The notes: generated from the letters alone by a model not told the origin. 64,000 nt of DNA from Streptomyces griseus subsp. griseus (GCF_003610995.1 NZ_CP032543.1:4898001-4962000), one strand, 5' to 3'; shown: positions 28,475-38,147, counted from the first letter of the stretch. Numbers and translations are program-made.

Positions 28475-31123
28475 CTACCGGCCCGCCTCCACCCTCAGCT
28501 CCGTCACCCCCGCCGGCTTCTCCGGGTCCTCGGACCGCACCGTCAGCCGTACCTTCCGGGCCGTGTCGCCCGGCAGGTACGGGCGCCAGAAGCGACCGTC
28601 CGCAGAGGTTTCCAACGTGTGAGACGCGGGGGGTACGTCGCTCCAGTGCGGGGTCACCGAGGTGATGCGCAGGGGGTGCGGGCCGAGGTCCACCGTCAGG
28701 GTCCCCTCCGCGCCGGCCGGGGACCAGGATGTCGTCGAGGTGCCGTCCACCGCCGCCTCCGCGTAGAGGCCGGGGGTCTCGGACGTGGCCTTCACCGGGC
28801 GGCAGCGGGCCGCGTCCGGCGTCGGGATCAGGTCGGGGCGGCGGGTGGGGAGCGCCAGCGCCGAGGTGAGACGGCGCGGGCCCTCCGGCGTGTGGACCGT
28901 GAACGGGGTGCCCGACGTCAGGCGGACCGTGCTCGTGCGGGCGCCGATCTCGACCTCGTACGTCGCATCCCGGTAGCGCAGGCCCGTCAGCCGTACGCCC
29001 TCGCTCAGCTGGGGCGGCAGCAGCGGGTCCAGGTGGATGCCGTTCTCGCGGAGGCGCAGGCCCGTCAGGCCGTGGGTGAAGACCTGGAGAAAACCGCCCT
29101 TCCCGGTCAGGAAGTCCTCGGCCGGAAAGCCTGACAGGGGGTCCTCCGCGCCGGATTTCTCGCCGCGCGCCTCGGAGAACAGGTCGTAGGGGCCGCGAAG
29201 ATACGGACGTACCGCGCGTTGCAGATACGTGTACGCCGAACAGCCCGGCTCCCCGATCGCCGCCGCGTCGATCGCGTGCACCGAGTCCGTCATCGCGGGG
29301 CCGTCCGGGTCGGTGCGGGCCGCGTAGTAGTTCAGGGTGGCGGCAGCGGCGCCGGGCTCCATCGGCCACTCCAGCGGGTACATCAGCAGGACCGTGTCCG
29401 CCTGCTTGATCGTGGAGCCGTTGTACCCCGCGTACTGGAGGAAGACCTTCCGGTCGGAGTCGTACGGGATGCGGAGGCCGTCCGCCACCCGGTTCCAGCC
29501 CGGCGGCGGGCGATGGCCGAGAAGTTCGGCGGCGCGGGTCGCGTTGCGCAGGGCGGTGGCGGCCACCGCGTTGGTGAAGACGGCGTCGTCCACGCCGTTG
29601 CTGTACTCGTCGGGCCCGGCCACGTTCTTGATGGAGTAGCTGCCGTCCGCGTTCGCCGTCGCGCGGGACTGCCAGAACTCGGCGATGCCCCGCAGGAGCG
29701 GCCAGCCCCGTGCCGCAAGCCAGTCGCGGTCGCCGGTGGAAAGGTAGAACTGCCAGACGGCGAGCGACACATCGCCCTGGAGGTGGTTCTGGGTCAGGCA
29801 GTGCGGCGGGTCCCAGCTCTGGCACTCGGAGTCCATGCGGCCCCGGCTCGCGCTGGTCCAGGGGTAGAACAGGCCCCGGTGGCCGTACTTCTCGGCGTTC
29901 GCCCGGGCCGCGTCCCGCGTGCGGTAGCGGTACTCGACGACCGAGCGCGCCAGCTCAGGGCGGGTGGCGAGCAGCCCCGGGAACATCCACGTCTCCGCGT
30001 CCCAGAAGATCATGCCCGCGTAGTTGTCGCTGGTCAGGCCCGCCGGGGCGAGGCTGTCCGAGGAGCCGCGCCGGGCGCTCGCCAGCAGGCCGTACTGGGC
30101 CGAGCGCAGCCAGCGTTGCAGCTCCGGGTCGCCGGGGGCCAGGACGTCGGCCGACCACGCCTCCCGCCACGCCGCCTCGTTCGCCGCGAACACCCGGTCC
30201 CAGCCGCGCCGCGCCGCCCGGTGCGCCGCCTCGCGGGCGTCGTCGGCGGGGGTGGCGGAGGTCAGGGCGGTGTCGACGCCGACGTACTTCTCGAAGGTGT
30301 ACGTCGACCCCTCGCGCACCGGCGTCGGCTTCGGAGCCGTACGTGACTCCGGGCGCAGCGTCTCCACGACCCCCGAGCCCCGGCGCATCGTCTGCGCCAC
30401 CGCGCCCTCCACGCCGGTGCCGAGAGTCCTGAACGTGCCGTCCTTGCGCAGCGTGATCCGGCGTGCGCCCCGGTCGTCCAGCCGGCCGGTGACCGTCGCC
30501 GTACCGCTCCAGCGCGGGGTCATCCGCAGGCGTACGGCGCCGGTGTGGACATCGGAGCGGTCGGCCAGCACGTCGTACGTCAGGTCCGTGGCCCGGCCGT
30601 CCGCCGTCGTCCACCGCAGTGAGGTACGGACGAGGCCGCAGCTGAGGAAGGCCGTCTGCCGGTAGTGCGAGATCCGGCCGGCCGCTGTGTCCGCGCCGAA
30701 TTTCTCGTTGCCGACCCCCACCTCGATCGTCGTCCAGCTCGGCAGCGCGGCGATCACCTCACGGCCCTCGGAGACCGCCTTGTCCCGCGCGTAGAGCCCC
30801 GAGACGAACGCGCCGTCGTAGCGCGGTGTGTAGAGCGGCCACCCCGTCTTCTCGCCGGTGGCCGCGTAGCCGGTGCCGGTGGCGGGGACCCGGTGGCCCA
30901 GATAGCCGTTCCCCACGTACGGGTCATAACCCTCCGACTCTCCGAAGCGGGTGGAGGACAAGGCCCAGGTGGGGTCCTGACCGTCCGTGCGGCCGCAGGC
31001 GGGTACGGCGGACGGCGGCGGCTTCGGGGTGGCGGCGGCCCGGGAGTGGGGCGGCAGCGGTGCGATCAGGGTGGCTGCGACCAGGGGTGCGAGTGCGAGG
31101 AGGGAGATACGCGAGAGGCTCAC
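28475..31123 (-). CDS. Secreted glycoside hydrolase family 65-like protein
   Basis: An 882-residue exported enzyme. The start GTG at 31123 gives a signal peptide (SLSRISLLALAPLVAATLIA) cleaved near SRAAA. The GH65 N-terminal beta-sandwich (YVGNGYLGHRVP) is followed by the (alpha/alpha)6 barrel (GMIFWDAETWMFPGLL, and VAGPDEYSNGVDDAVFTN, which holds the expected catalytic Glu). After a C-terminal beta domain, about 130 residues resemble an F5/8-type carbohydrate-binding module (AAVDGTSTTSWSPAG). GH65 members act on alpha-glucosides such as trehalose or kojibiose. This one resembles hydrolases rather than cytosolic phosphorylases because it is exported. The exact sugar is not known. TACCTT lies 6 bases upstream of the GTG. 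Confidence 0.88.
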   Translation of the reverse strand: MSLSRISLLALAPLVAATLIAPLPPHSRAAATPKPPPSAVPACGRTDGQDPTWALSSTRFGESEGYDPYVGNGYLGHRVPATGTGYAATGEKTGWPLYTPRYDGAFVSGLYARDKAVSEGREVIAALPSWTTIEVGVGNEKFGADTAAGRISHYRQTAFLSCGLVRTSLRWTTADGRATDLTYDVLADRSDVHTGAVRLRMTPRWSGTATVTGRLDDRGARRITLRKDGTFRTLGTGVEGAVAQTMRRGSGVVETLRPESRTAPKPTPVREGSTYTFEKYVGVDTALTSATPADDAREAAHRAARRGWDRVFAANEAAWREAWSADVLAPGDPELQRWLRSAQYGLLASARRGSSDSLAPAGLTSDNYAGMIFWDAETWMFPGLLATRPELARSVVEYRYRTRDAARANAEKYGHRGLFYPWTSASRGRMDSECQSWDPPHCLTQNHLQGDVSLAVWQFYLSTGDRDWLAARGWPLLRGIAEFWQSRATANADGSYSIKNVAGPDEYSNGVDDAVFTNAVAATALRNATRAAELLGHRPPPGWNRVADGLRIPYDSDRKVFLQYAGYNGSTIKQADTVLLMYPLEWPMEPGAAAATLNYYAARTDPDGPAMTDSVHAIDAAAIGEPGCSAYTYLQRAVRPYLRGPYDLFSEARGEKSGAEDPLSGFPAEDFLTGKGGFLQVFTHGLTGLRLRENGIHLDPLLPPQLSEGVRLTGLRYRDATYEVEIGARTSTVRLTSGTPFTVHTPEGPRRLTSALALPTRRPDLIPTPDAARCRPVKATSETPGLYAEAAVDGTSTTSWSPAGAEGTLTVDLGPHPLRITSVTPHWSDVPPASHTLETSADGRFWRPYLPGDTARKVRLTVRSEDPEKPAGVTELRVEAGR

Positions 31124-31129
31124 GGTACG

Positions 31130-31135
31130 AAGGTA
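31130..31135 (-). promoter_or_regulatory. Putative -10 box for leaderless GH65 mRNA
   Basis: TACCTT on the reverse strand, 6 bases before the GTG at 31123. Confidence 0.55.
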
Positions 31136-31204
31136 GGGAGGCGGCGGCGGGCGCGCGCGGAACGGCACGCCCGCCCCCGAAACGTGGCGTGAACGCGCCC
31201 GCCG

Positions 31205-31420
31205 GATGGCCCTGTACGGTCCGGAGCCCTCGGAGGCGCTGCCCGTACCGGCGCCCTTGGTGGCTCTGTCCGGTCCGGAGGTCGGTAGCTCTGCTCGTAC
31301 CGGAGCCTCGGTGGCCCTGTCCGTACCGGAGCCCCCCCGGTAGCTCTGCCCGTACCGGAGCCCTCGGGTGGCCTCTGTTGTTCCGGAGTCGCCGGGCGGT
31401 CCTGTGTCCGTTCCGGGACC
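31205..31420. repeat. Degenerate minisatellite, about eight units of 26-30 bp
   Basis: Imperfect units resembling GGTGGCCCTGTCCGTACCGG followed by AGCCCTC; the CCGGAG core recurs near 31221, 31248, 31274, 31300, 31326, 31355, 31383 and 31413. It fills most of the 341-base gap between the GH65 start and the end of the esterase gene. No ribosome binding site or domain suggests that it is translated. Confidence 0.75.
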
Positions 31421-31464
31421 CGGCTCGCCCTTCCCCTTGCCGGGCCCCCCTTCCGTGACGGCCC

Positions 31465-32679
31465 TCAGACCTGAGTCACGTCCTTGACGAAGAGCAGGCC
31501 GTCCAGCTCTGCCAGCTGCGCCGGGTCCAGGCCGAAGTAGCCGAACCAGGGGGAGACCCGGGGTGCGGGGAGCGCCTTGCCCAGCGTGGTGGCCAACCCG
31601 CGCGCGTCCACAAGGCAGCGGTCCTCCGGCAGTGCGTACAGCAGCCCCTCCACCGTCTCCGGCGGCGGGGTGCCCACCCCGTGGTGCCGGATCGTGCCGA
31701 GGGCCGTGGCGAGGAAGGCGTACGCCGTCCCCAGGTGTGCGTGCACGATCGACCCCGCGCTCCACCACTCCGGCCGCTCGCCGCCCAGCCGCATCGAACT
31801 CTTCTCCCGTTGGAGATGGCTGTTGTGGGCGAAGGCCAGGACCGGGCCGCGTGTGGCCAGGGCGAGCAGGTTCTCGGCCATCAGCTGGTCCCGCACGCCG
31901 AGCAGCCGTGTCATGCGGCCGGGTGAGGTGTCGGCCATCCAGGAGTGGTAGCGCAGCAGGCCGGTGGCGGTGCGGCCGTACAGGCGGGCGCGGTCCCATG
32001 CCTCCCGTCCGGCCGCCGCGATCAGCTGCGGGGTCCGTTCGTCGAGCAGCGACACCAAGTCATCGGCGATCAGGCGGAGTTCCGCCGCCTCGGGTGACCG
32101 TCCGAAGGAGCGGGACGGGTCCGTCATCGCGGCCGGTTCGGTCCAGCGGTCGTCGGGACCGAGCAACTCGTCGAGTCTCCGGGCGGTGCAGGGGAGCAGG
32201 CTGTCCGCGTCCAGCCAGGAGGCGAGGTGGTCGTGGAGTGCGGTGAGGGCCTGGCGGGGGCCGGCGGCGCCCGTGATCTCCAGCGGGGCGTCGAAACCGG
32301 CGAAGCGGAGGTGGTCGGCGGCGGGGCGGCCGGTGTTGTACTCCCTTGTCCACCGCACGAGTTCACGGTTGGCGGCGGACGCGCCGAACCCGTGGCTGAA
32401 TCCGTGCTCCATCACCTCGTCCAAGGTGCCCGCACCGCCGGTGACGTAGGCGTCCACGGCCAGGCCCATCAGGCAGTCGCTCTCGATGGCGATCGTCCGG
32501 TAACCCTCCTGCTCGACGAGTTGCCGGAAGAGTTCGTTGCGTAGGTCGAGGAGTGTGTCCTCGCCGTGCGTGGGCTCGCCGAGGGCGAGGACGCGGGGGC
32601 GGGCCGGGAGCAGTTTCATGACGGCGGCTGCTTCTACGGCATGAGCGGTGGGCGCGATCCGCGCGATGTCACTGACCAT
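31465..32679 (-). CDS. Erythromycin esterase family protein
   Basis: A 404-residue cytosolic protein of the EreA/EreB fold. The N-terminal motif LALGEPTHGEDTLLDLRNELFRQLVEQEGYRTIAIESD supplies the conserved Glu and His, and GPVLAFAHNSHLQREKSSM supplies the second essential His. True Ere enzymes open macrolide lactones, but most actinomycete members of this family have no proven macrolide activity. The ATG lies 7 bases after TACCGT, which sits inside a perfect dyad, so the gene is probably leaderless and repressible. A TioE/MerR-type regulator is divergently encoded next to it. Confidence 0.88.
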   Translation of the reverse strand: MVSDIARIAPTAHAVEAAAVMKLLPARPRVLALGEPTHGEDTLLDLRNELFRQLVEQEGYRTIAIESDCLMGLAVDAYVTGGAGTLDEVMEHGFSHGFGASAANRELVRWTREYNTGRPAADHLRFAGFDAPLEITGAAGPRQALTALHDHLASWLDADSLLPCTARRLDELLGPDDRWTEPAAMTDPSRSFGRSPEAAELRLIADDLVSLLDERTPQLIAAAGREAWDRARLYGRTATGLLRYHSWMADTSPGRMTRLLGVRDQLMAENLLALATRGPVLAFAHNSHLQREKSSMRLGGERPEWWSAGSIVHAHLGTAYAFLATALGTIRHHGVGTPPPETVEGLLYALPEDRCLVDARGLATTLGKALPAPRVSPWFGYFGLDPAQLAELDGLLFVKDVTQV

Positions 32680-32682
32680 GGA

Positions 32683-32700
32683 TTCAACGGTATCGTTGAA
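32683..32700. promoter_or_regulatory. Operator-like dyad between esterase and TioE regulator
   Basis: TTCAACGgtatCGTTGAA has 7-base perfect arms around a 4-base centre. It overlaps the putative -10 of the leftward esterase promoter and lies 35 bases upstream of the rightward regulator start, so a bound protein could control both genes. Confidence 0.55.
32687..32692 (-). promoter_or_regulatory. Putative -10 box for leaderless esterase mRNA
   Basis: TACCGT on the reverse strand, 7 bases before the ATG at 32679 and inside the dyad at 32683-32700. Confidence 0.5.
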
Positions 32701-32734
32701 CCTTCGTTGGAGACTTTCGCGCCGGAAGTGACGA

Positions 32735-33505
32735 GTGCACCGCGATTCTGGGGTGGGTGTGGGAGAGAACCTTCAAAGTCGGGTGCGCCTTCGGCCCGTC
32801 GACCTCGCCCGTCCGTACGGGCTGTCCACCCAGGCCGTACGGAACTACGAGGAGGCCGGCGTCCTCCCGGCCGCCGAGCGCACCGGGAGCGGCTACCGCA
32901 CCTACACCCCGCTGCACACCCGCGCTCTGGGCACGTTCCTCGCCCTCCTGCCCGGCCACGGCCACCGCACGGCGACCGGCATCATGCGGGCCGTGAACCG
33001 GGGTGCGGCCGACGAGGCGTTCCTGCTCGTCGACGAGAGTCACGCCCAGCTCCTCGACGACCGGCGGACCCTGCGCGCGGTGGAGAGCGCTCTGCGTGAT
33101 CTGGGGCCCGGGGCGACCGGGTCCGGGCCGCCCGAAAGCCCCGCCTCCGCCGACATCTTCATCGGGCCCCTGGCCGCCCGCCTCTCCATCCGGCCCGCCA
33201 CCCTCCGCAAGTGGGAGGCGGCCGGGCTGGTGCGCCCGCGCCGCGACCCGCTGACCGGGTACCGGGTGTACGGCGAGGCCGACGTGCGCGACGCCCGGCT
33301 GGTCCACCAACTCCGGCGCGGCGGCTACCTGCTGGAACAGATCGCCCCGCTGATCGCCCAGGTCCGGGCGGCCGGCGGGCTGGAACCCCTGGAGGCCGCT
33401 CTCGGCGACTGGCACTCCCGGCTCGCCGCCCGCGGCCGCGCACTCCTGTCAGGGGCCGCGGAGCTGGACGCTTACCTGGTGGAGCGGGAGGCGTCGGAGG
33501 CGTAG
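32735..33505 (+). CDS. TioE-like regulator with two MerR-type DNA-binding domains
   Basis: A 256-residue regulator with a duplicated MerR module. The first (about 20-90) reads RPVDLARPYGLSTQAVRNYEEAGVLPAAERTGSGYRTYTP. The second (about 145-215) reads LAARLSIRPATLRKWEAAGLVRPRRDPLTGYRVYGEADVRDARLV, followed by helices. This layout matches regulators annotated TioE family in Streptomyces. The GTG at 32735 has GGAAG 6 bases upstream; two in-frame GTGs at 32753 and 32759 are alternatives. It is divergent from the esterase and probably controls that gene and itself through the dyad between them. The inducer is unknown. Confidence 0.87.
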   Translation: MHRDSGVGVGENLQSRVRLRPVDLARPYGLSTQAVRNYEEAGVLPAAERTGSGYRTYTPLHTRALGTFLALLPGHGHRTATGIMRAVNRGAADEAFLLVDESHAQLLDDRRTLRAVESALRDLGPGATGSGPPESPASADIFIGPLAARLSIRPATLRKWEAAGLVRPRRDPLTGYRVYGEADVRDARLVHQLRRGGYLLEQIAPLIAQVRAAGGLEPLEAALGDWHSRLAARGRALLSGAAELDAYLVEREASEA

Positions 33506-33539
33506 CGCGCAAGAGGTGAGCACACCGGGCGCCTCCCGG

Positions 33540-33680
33540 TGCCCGGTCTCCCGAAGCCCCGTCTACCGGCGTGCCGACTCCACACCCCTCGAAGCCCCGC
33601 TCCCCAAACCCGCCTCCCCACGCCCCGCCCCGAAGCTCCACCCCTGACCCGCCCCAACCCGCCGCCCCTAACCCGCCATC
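33540..33680 (+). other. C-rich, G-poor tract after the TioE gene (possible Rho-utilisation site)
   Basis: About 140 bases on the + strand are dominated by C with few G, directly after the regulator stop and running into the end of the convergent gene. C-rich, G-poor RNA is the usual feature of Rho loading sites, and no stem-loop terminator is visible here. Confidence 0.4.
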
Positions 33681-34834
33681 CCCGTCTTCACCCCCGCCCC
33701 GCACAAAGGCACCACCACGCTCCCCTGCGGCACGTGGGCCGCGCTGTCCCGTACCGCCGCCCAGCACGCCACCCCCGTCGTCTCGACGTAGAACCCGCGC
33801 GCCGCCAAGTCCCTCTGGGCGTCCCGGATCTGGTCCTCCGTCACCGTCAGGAACGTGCCGCCCGACGCACGGACCGCCGCCAGGATCTGCCGGGCGCGCG
33901 GCGGCTGCGGGATCGCGATGCCCTCCGCCAGGGTCGGCGCGGCCTCCCCGGGGGCGGCGGCGCCCGGCCCGACCCGCAGGTCACGCGCCGGGGCCTCCCC
34001 CAGGGCACCCCCACCCGCCACCAGATCCTCCGCCCCCGCCCCGAACGCCCTGGCCAGCGGCGACACCGCCTCCGCCTGTACGGCCACGAGCCGTGGCCGG
34101 GTCGTGATCAGTGCCAGCGCGTACAGCTCCTCCGTGGCGAGGGCCGCGCCCAGCAGCAGGGTGCCGTTGCCGACCGGGACCACCAGGGTGTCGGGGAGCC
34201 GGCCGCCGAGGTCCTCCCAGAGCTCGTACACATACGTCTTCGTGCCGTGCAGGAAGTACGGGTTGAAGACGTGCGAGGCGTAGAAGACCCCTGGTTCGTC
34301 CGCCGCCCCGCGGGCCGCCAGCGCCGTTGCCTCCCGGCCGCCGGGGACGGTCACCAACCGCGCCCCGTGGGCCCGGATCTGCTCGGTCTTCTTGGGGGAG
34401 GTGCCCTCGGGGACGTACACCGTGCAGGGCAGCGCCGCCCGTGCGCAGTACGCGGCGATCGACGTGCCCGCGTTGCCGCTGCTGTCGGCCACCACCCGGT
34501 CCGGGTTCAGCCGGCGGGCCAGCTCCACGAGCATCACCGCGCCCCGGTCCTTGAAGGAGAGCGTCGGCATCAGGTAGTCGAGCTTGGCCGAGACGGTCTC
34601 CGTCAGCGGGACGAGTGGGGTGCGGCCCTCGCCCAGGGAGACCTCTGGGGCGGAGAGCGGCAGGTTCTCTTCGTAACGCCAGAGTGAATGGGCACGTCCG
34701 GCAAGCGCCTCCCGGGTGAGTCCGGGGGACGGCCGGAAGTCCAGGTTCCACGGGCCGCGGCAGACCGGACAGCGCCAGGTCAGAGCGGAAGTGGGGGACC
34801 GGGTTCCGTCCTGGGGGCAGTGATAGGTGGTCAT
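33668..34834 (-). CDS. Threonine synthase-like PLP-dependent enzyme
   Basis: A 388-residue fold-type II pyridoxal-phosphate enzyme. The N-terminus has a small zinc-ribbon-like pattern (C6, C22, C25). The PLP lysine is K95 in TLSFKDRG, followed by the phosphate loop DSSGNAGTSIAAYCA and the C-terminal VVVPLCGAGVKTG. This is the threonine synthase branch, but accessory copies far from thrB/hom can use other amino acids, so the reaction is uncertain. I chose the ATG at 34834; upstream codons do not match the family and no clear Shine-Dalgarno is present. Confidence 0.87.
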   Translation of the reverse strand: MTTYHCPQDGTRSPTSALTWRCPVCRGPWNLDFRPSPGLTREALAGRAHSLWRYEENLPLSAPEVSLGEGRTPLVPLTETVSAKLDYLMPTLSFKDRGAVMLVELARRLNPDRVVADSSGNAGTSIAAYCARAALPCTVYVPEGTSPKKTEQIRAHGARLVTVPGGREATALAARGAADEPGVFYASHVFNPYFLHGTKTYVYELWEDLGGRLPDTLVVPVGNGTLLLGAALATEELYALALITTRPRLVAVQAEAVSPLARAFGAGAEDLVAGGGALGEAPARDLRVGPGAAAPGEAAPTLAEGIAIPQPPRARQILAAVRASGGTFLTVTEDQIRDAQRDLAARGFYVETTGVACWAAVRDSAAHVPQGSVVVPLCGAGVKTGMAG

Positions 34835-35070
34835 GGTCGCCAGGATGTCAGGCATATGGCAGATGAATGGCGTGTGTATGGCGCGACCCAAGGCACCCTT
34901 GTGGGTTTGCCATGGATCGGTCAATCTTTCGCTGGCAGCAGGGCGTGCCGGTCACGGACGACGCGGAAAGCGGAGCGTTCGGACGGCTGATTTGTCATGC
35001 CCCTGTCGGGAGTCTCGCGACTCCGGCACCGCCCCCCACCAGCGCACCGCCTAGGAGGAGGACCCCTCAC

Positions 35071-36660
35071 ATGTCAGTGATGCGTCACACCCCCCACGCC
35101 CGAAGACTCGCCGCGGCGACCGTCATAGCCACCGCAGCCGCCGTCGCCCTCGCCGCCGCCGGCACCCTCCCGGCGACCGCGGCCGAGAGCGCACCCGAAG
35201 GCGTGATTCTGAACGCGGGCGCCCCGGGCACCGTCAGCGACAGCTACATCGTCACGCTGAAGGACTCGGCCGTGAAGTCGGACTCCGCCCAGGGCAAGGC
35301 CCTCGCGAAGAAGTACGGCGCGAGCATCGAACGCACCTACCGCTCGGCCCTCAACGGCTACGCGGTCGAGGCCACCGCCGCGGAGGCGAAGAGGTTCGCC
35401 GCCGACCCGGCCGTCGCGTCCGTCTCGCAGAACCGCACCTTCACGGTCTCCGCCACCCAGAACAACCCGCCCTCCTGGGGCCTGGACCGCATCGACCAGC
35501 GGAACCTCCCGCTGGACCAGCGCTACACCTACCCCGACAAGGCCGGCGAAGGCGTCACCGCCTACGTCATCGACACCGGGGTACGGATCAGCCACAGCGA
35601 CTTCGGCGGCCGGGCCTTCAACGGCTACGACGCCATCGACAACGACAACGTCGCCCAGGACGGCCACGGCCACGGCACCCACGTGGCGGGCACCGTCGCG
35701 GGCAGCGCCTACGGTGTCGCCAAGAAGGCGAAGATCGTCGGCGTCCGCGTCCTCAACAACCAGGGCTCGGGCACGACCGCGCAGGTCGTCGCGGGCATCG
35801 ACTGGGTGACGGCCAACGCCGTCAAGCCCGCCGTCGCCAACATGAGCCTCGGCGGCGGCGCGGACTCGGTCCTCGACGCGGCCGTGCAGCGGTCCATCAA
35901 CGCCGGCATCACCTACGCCGTCGCGGCGGGCAACGAGTCGACCAACGCCAACACCAAGTCGCCGGCCCGGGTCGCCGACGCCATCACGGTGGGCTCCACG
36001 ACCAACACCGACGCCCGCTCCAGCTTCTCCAACTACGGCGCGGTCGTGGACATCTTCGCCCCCGGTTCCTCGATCACCTCGGCGTGGAACACCAGCGACA
36101 GCGCCACGAACACGATCTCCGGTACGTCGATGGCCAGCCCGCACGTCGCCGGCGCAGCCGCGCTCTACCTCGCCGACAACCCGGGCTCCACCCCCGCCCA
36201 GGTCTCCGCCGGTCTCGTCGCGGCGGCCACCACGGGCGTCGTCGGCAACCCGGGCAGCGGCTCCCCGAACCGCCTGCTGTACGTCGGCACCGGCAGCACC
36301 AACCCGCCGGAGCCGGGGCAGAAGTTCGAGAACACCACCAGCTACCCGATCAACGACAACTCCACGGTCGAGTCGCCGGTCACCGTCAGCGGGATCACCG
36401 GCAACGCCCCGTCGGCGCTGAAGGTCCCGGTCAACATCTCGCACACCTACATCGGTGACCTGCGGATCGACCTGGTCGCGCCCAACGGCACGGTCTTCAA
36501 CCTGAAGGCGTTCGGCTCCGGCGGCAGCGCCGACGACGTGGTCACCACGTACACGGTCAACGCCTCGTCGGTCGCGGCCAACGGCATCTGGAAGCTCCGG
36601 GTCGCCGACAACGCGCGAGCCGACACCGGCCGGATCAACAGCTGGGGTCTGCAGTTCTGA
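35071..36660 (+). CDS. Secreted subtilisin-like (S8) protease with P-domain
   Basis: A 529-residue exported protease. A basic signal peptide ends near PATAAES (about 39). The I9 propeptide inhibitor follows (about 55-128, [14 protein letters not shown] to [10 protein letters not shown]). The S8 catalytic domain has D168 (AYVIDTGV), H201 (GHGTHVAGT), the oxyanion N288 (AAGNES) and S353 (GTSMASPH). The last 110 residues form a proprotein-convertase-type P-domain ([19 protein letters not shown] to [12 protein letters not shown]). AGGAGGAGG precedes the ATG. All catalytic residues are present. It probably supplies amino acids from extracellular protein or processes other secreted proteins. Confidence 0.95.
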   Translation: MSVMRHTPHARRLAAATVIATAAAVALAAAGTLPATAAESAPEGVILNAGAPGTVSDSYIVTLKDSAVKSDSAQGKALAKKYGASIERTYRSALNGYAVEATAAEAKRFAADPAVASVSQNRTFTVSATQNNPPSWGLDRIDQRNLPLDQRYTYPDKAGEGVTAYVIDTGVRISHSDFGGRAFNGYDAIDNDNVAQDGHGHGTHVAGTVAGSAYGVAKKAKIVGVRVLNNQGSGTTAQVVAGIDWVTANAVKPAVANMSLGGGADSVLDAAVQRSINAGITYAVAAGNESTNANTKSPARVADAITVGSTTNTDARSSFSNYGAVVDIFAPGSSITSAWNTSDSATNTISGTSMASPHVAGAAALYLADNPGSTPAQVSAGLVAAATTGVVGNPGSGSPNRLLYVGTGSTNPPEPGQKFENTTSYPINDNSTVESPVTVSGITGNAPSALKVPVNISHTYIGDLRIDLVAPNGTVFNLKAFGSGGSADDVVTTYTVNASSVAANGIWKLRVADNARADTGRINSWGLQF

Positions 36661-36694
36661 TCCCCGCGTCCCGGCGGTGAACCGGTGACATGAC

Positions 36695-36730
36695 GTCGGG
36701 GCGGTCGCAGCACCACGCGACCGCCCCGAC
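36695..36730. terminator. Bidirectional hairpin terminator
   Basis: A perfect 14-bp stem with an 8-base loop, followed by CTCCTTTCGT on the + strand, between the convergent protease and chitinase genes. Confidence 0.8.
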
Positions 36731-36750
36731 CTCCTTTCGTCCAGGCCCGG

Positions 36751-38147
36751 TTACCGCCGGTTGAGCCCGCGGTCGACGGTGGTGACCAGCTCACCGTCGT
36801 CCGTGTCCCCGTCCAGCGACCAGAACATCGCGCCACCCAGGCCCTTGTCCCGGATGTACGAGGTCTTGGCGCGCAGCACCTGCGGGTCGTCGTAGGTCCA
36901 CAGGGTGGTCCCGTCGAAGAGCCAGGCGTGGCCGTTCCTCGTGTCCCGGTGGACCGTGAACGTGCCGGACTCCGCCAGCTTCTTCAGGACCTTGTAGTCC
37001 TCGTAGCCGTTCGCCCAGGTGGCCGGAGCCGGGCCGGTGGCCGGCTGGCCGAGGCCCTTGCCGCCGCCGCTCACTCCGGTCCAGCCCTGGCCGTACGTCG
37101 GCATGCCCACCACGAGCTTGTGCTTGGGGGCGCCGCGCTTGACCCAGTCCCGGACGGTCTGGTCGACGCTGAAGTCGTCCTTCGCGTACAGCGCCGACTG
37201 CTGCGCCGTCTTCTTCTCGCCCGACACGTGGTAGTCGTAGCCCTGAAGGTTGACGAAGTCGAAGTCCTTCATCAGGCGCTTCACGTCGAAGCCCGCGTCG
37301 ATCGCCTTCGGGTTGGCCGGGACGTACGCCGACAGGTCGTAGTGCTTGGGCTTCGGCTTGTGGTGCCCGTGGCCCTTGCCCTTGGCGGCCTTCGCCCGGC
37401 TCTTCGCGTACGCGTCCAGCTGCGTGCGGAACTCGCCGATCAGAGCGGTGAAGTTCTTCTTGTCCTCCGGGCGGAAGACCGTGCCCTCGTTGGCCGCCGA
37501 GCCGGGCCACTCCCAGTCGACGTCGATGCCGTCGAAGACACCGGCCGCCGCGCCCTGGCCGCCACGCACCCCGTCCTGGGGCAGGTTGCCCTTGATGTAC
37601 AGGTCGATGCAGGAGGCGACGAGCGCCTTGCGGGAGGCCGCCGTGCGCACCGAGTCGGAGAAGTGGGTGGACCAGCTCCAGCCGCCGAGCGAGATCATGA
37701 CCTTGAGGCCGGGGTTCTTGGCCTTCAGCTTGCGGAGCTGGTTGAAGTTGCCCGCGAGCGCCTGGGTGTCGGTGTCGGCGACGCCGTCCACCGAGTTCGC
37801 CGCGTCGAGCGGGCGGGCGTAGTCCGCCCAGGCGTCGGCCTGCCCGGCGATGTTGCCGGTGAAGCACTTGCCCTCGGCGCTGACGTTGCCGAAGGCGTAG
37901 TTGATGTGGGTCAGCTTGGCCGCGGACCCGCTGGTCTGCAGGTCGTTGACCTGGAAGTCGCGCCCGTAGACGCCCCACTGGGTGAAGTAGCCGATGTTCT
38001 TGTACGCGGGCGGTGGTGGCCCTTGGAGCGGTCGCCGCCGCTGCTCCGGCCTTGGTCCGGGCCGGCCACGGCGGCCGGGGCGGCACTCGCCAGCAGGGCG
38101 AAGGTGACGCCCGCGATGGTCAGTCGGGACAGGTTTCTTCGGGGCAT
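36751..38147 (-). pseudogene. Secreted GH18 chitinase, frameshift after the signal peptide
   Basis: From the ATG at 38147 (AGGA 9 bases upstream) the frame encodes a good signal peptide, PRRNLSRLTIAGVTFALLAS, up to AAVAGPDQG and a short linker ending GDRSKGHH. The catalytic domain, from PAYKNIGYFTQWGVYGRDF onward, is in the next frame. One missing C near 38008-38014 (CACCACCGCCCGCG instead of CACCACCCGCCCGCG) would join them. The GH18 domain itself is intact: the catalytic motif FDGIDVDWEWPG is present and the C-terminus ends in WSLDGDTDDGELV. A DasR-type operator lies upstream. As written, the enzyme would not be exported. Confidence 0.85.

Noticed and set aside
31124..31999. Upstream extension of the GH65 frame through the repeat array
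   Set aside because: The signal peptide starts exactly at the GTG at 31123, with a promoter-like hexamer before it; the extension is repetitive and overlaps the esterase gene.
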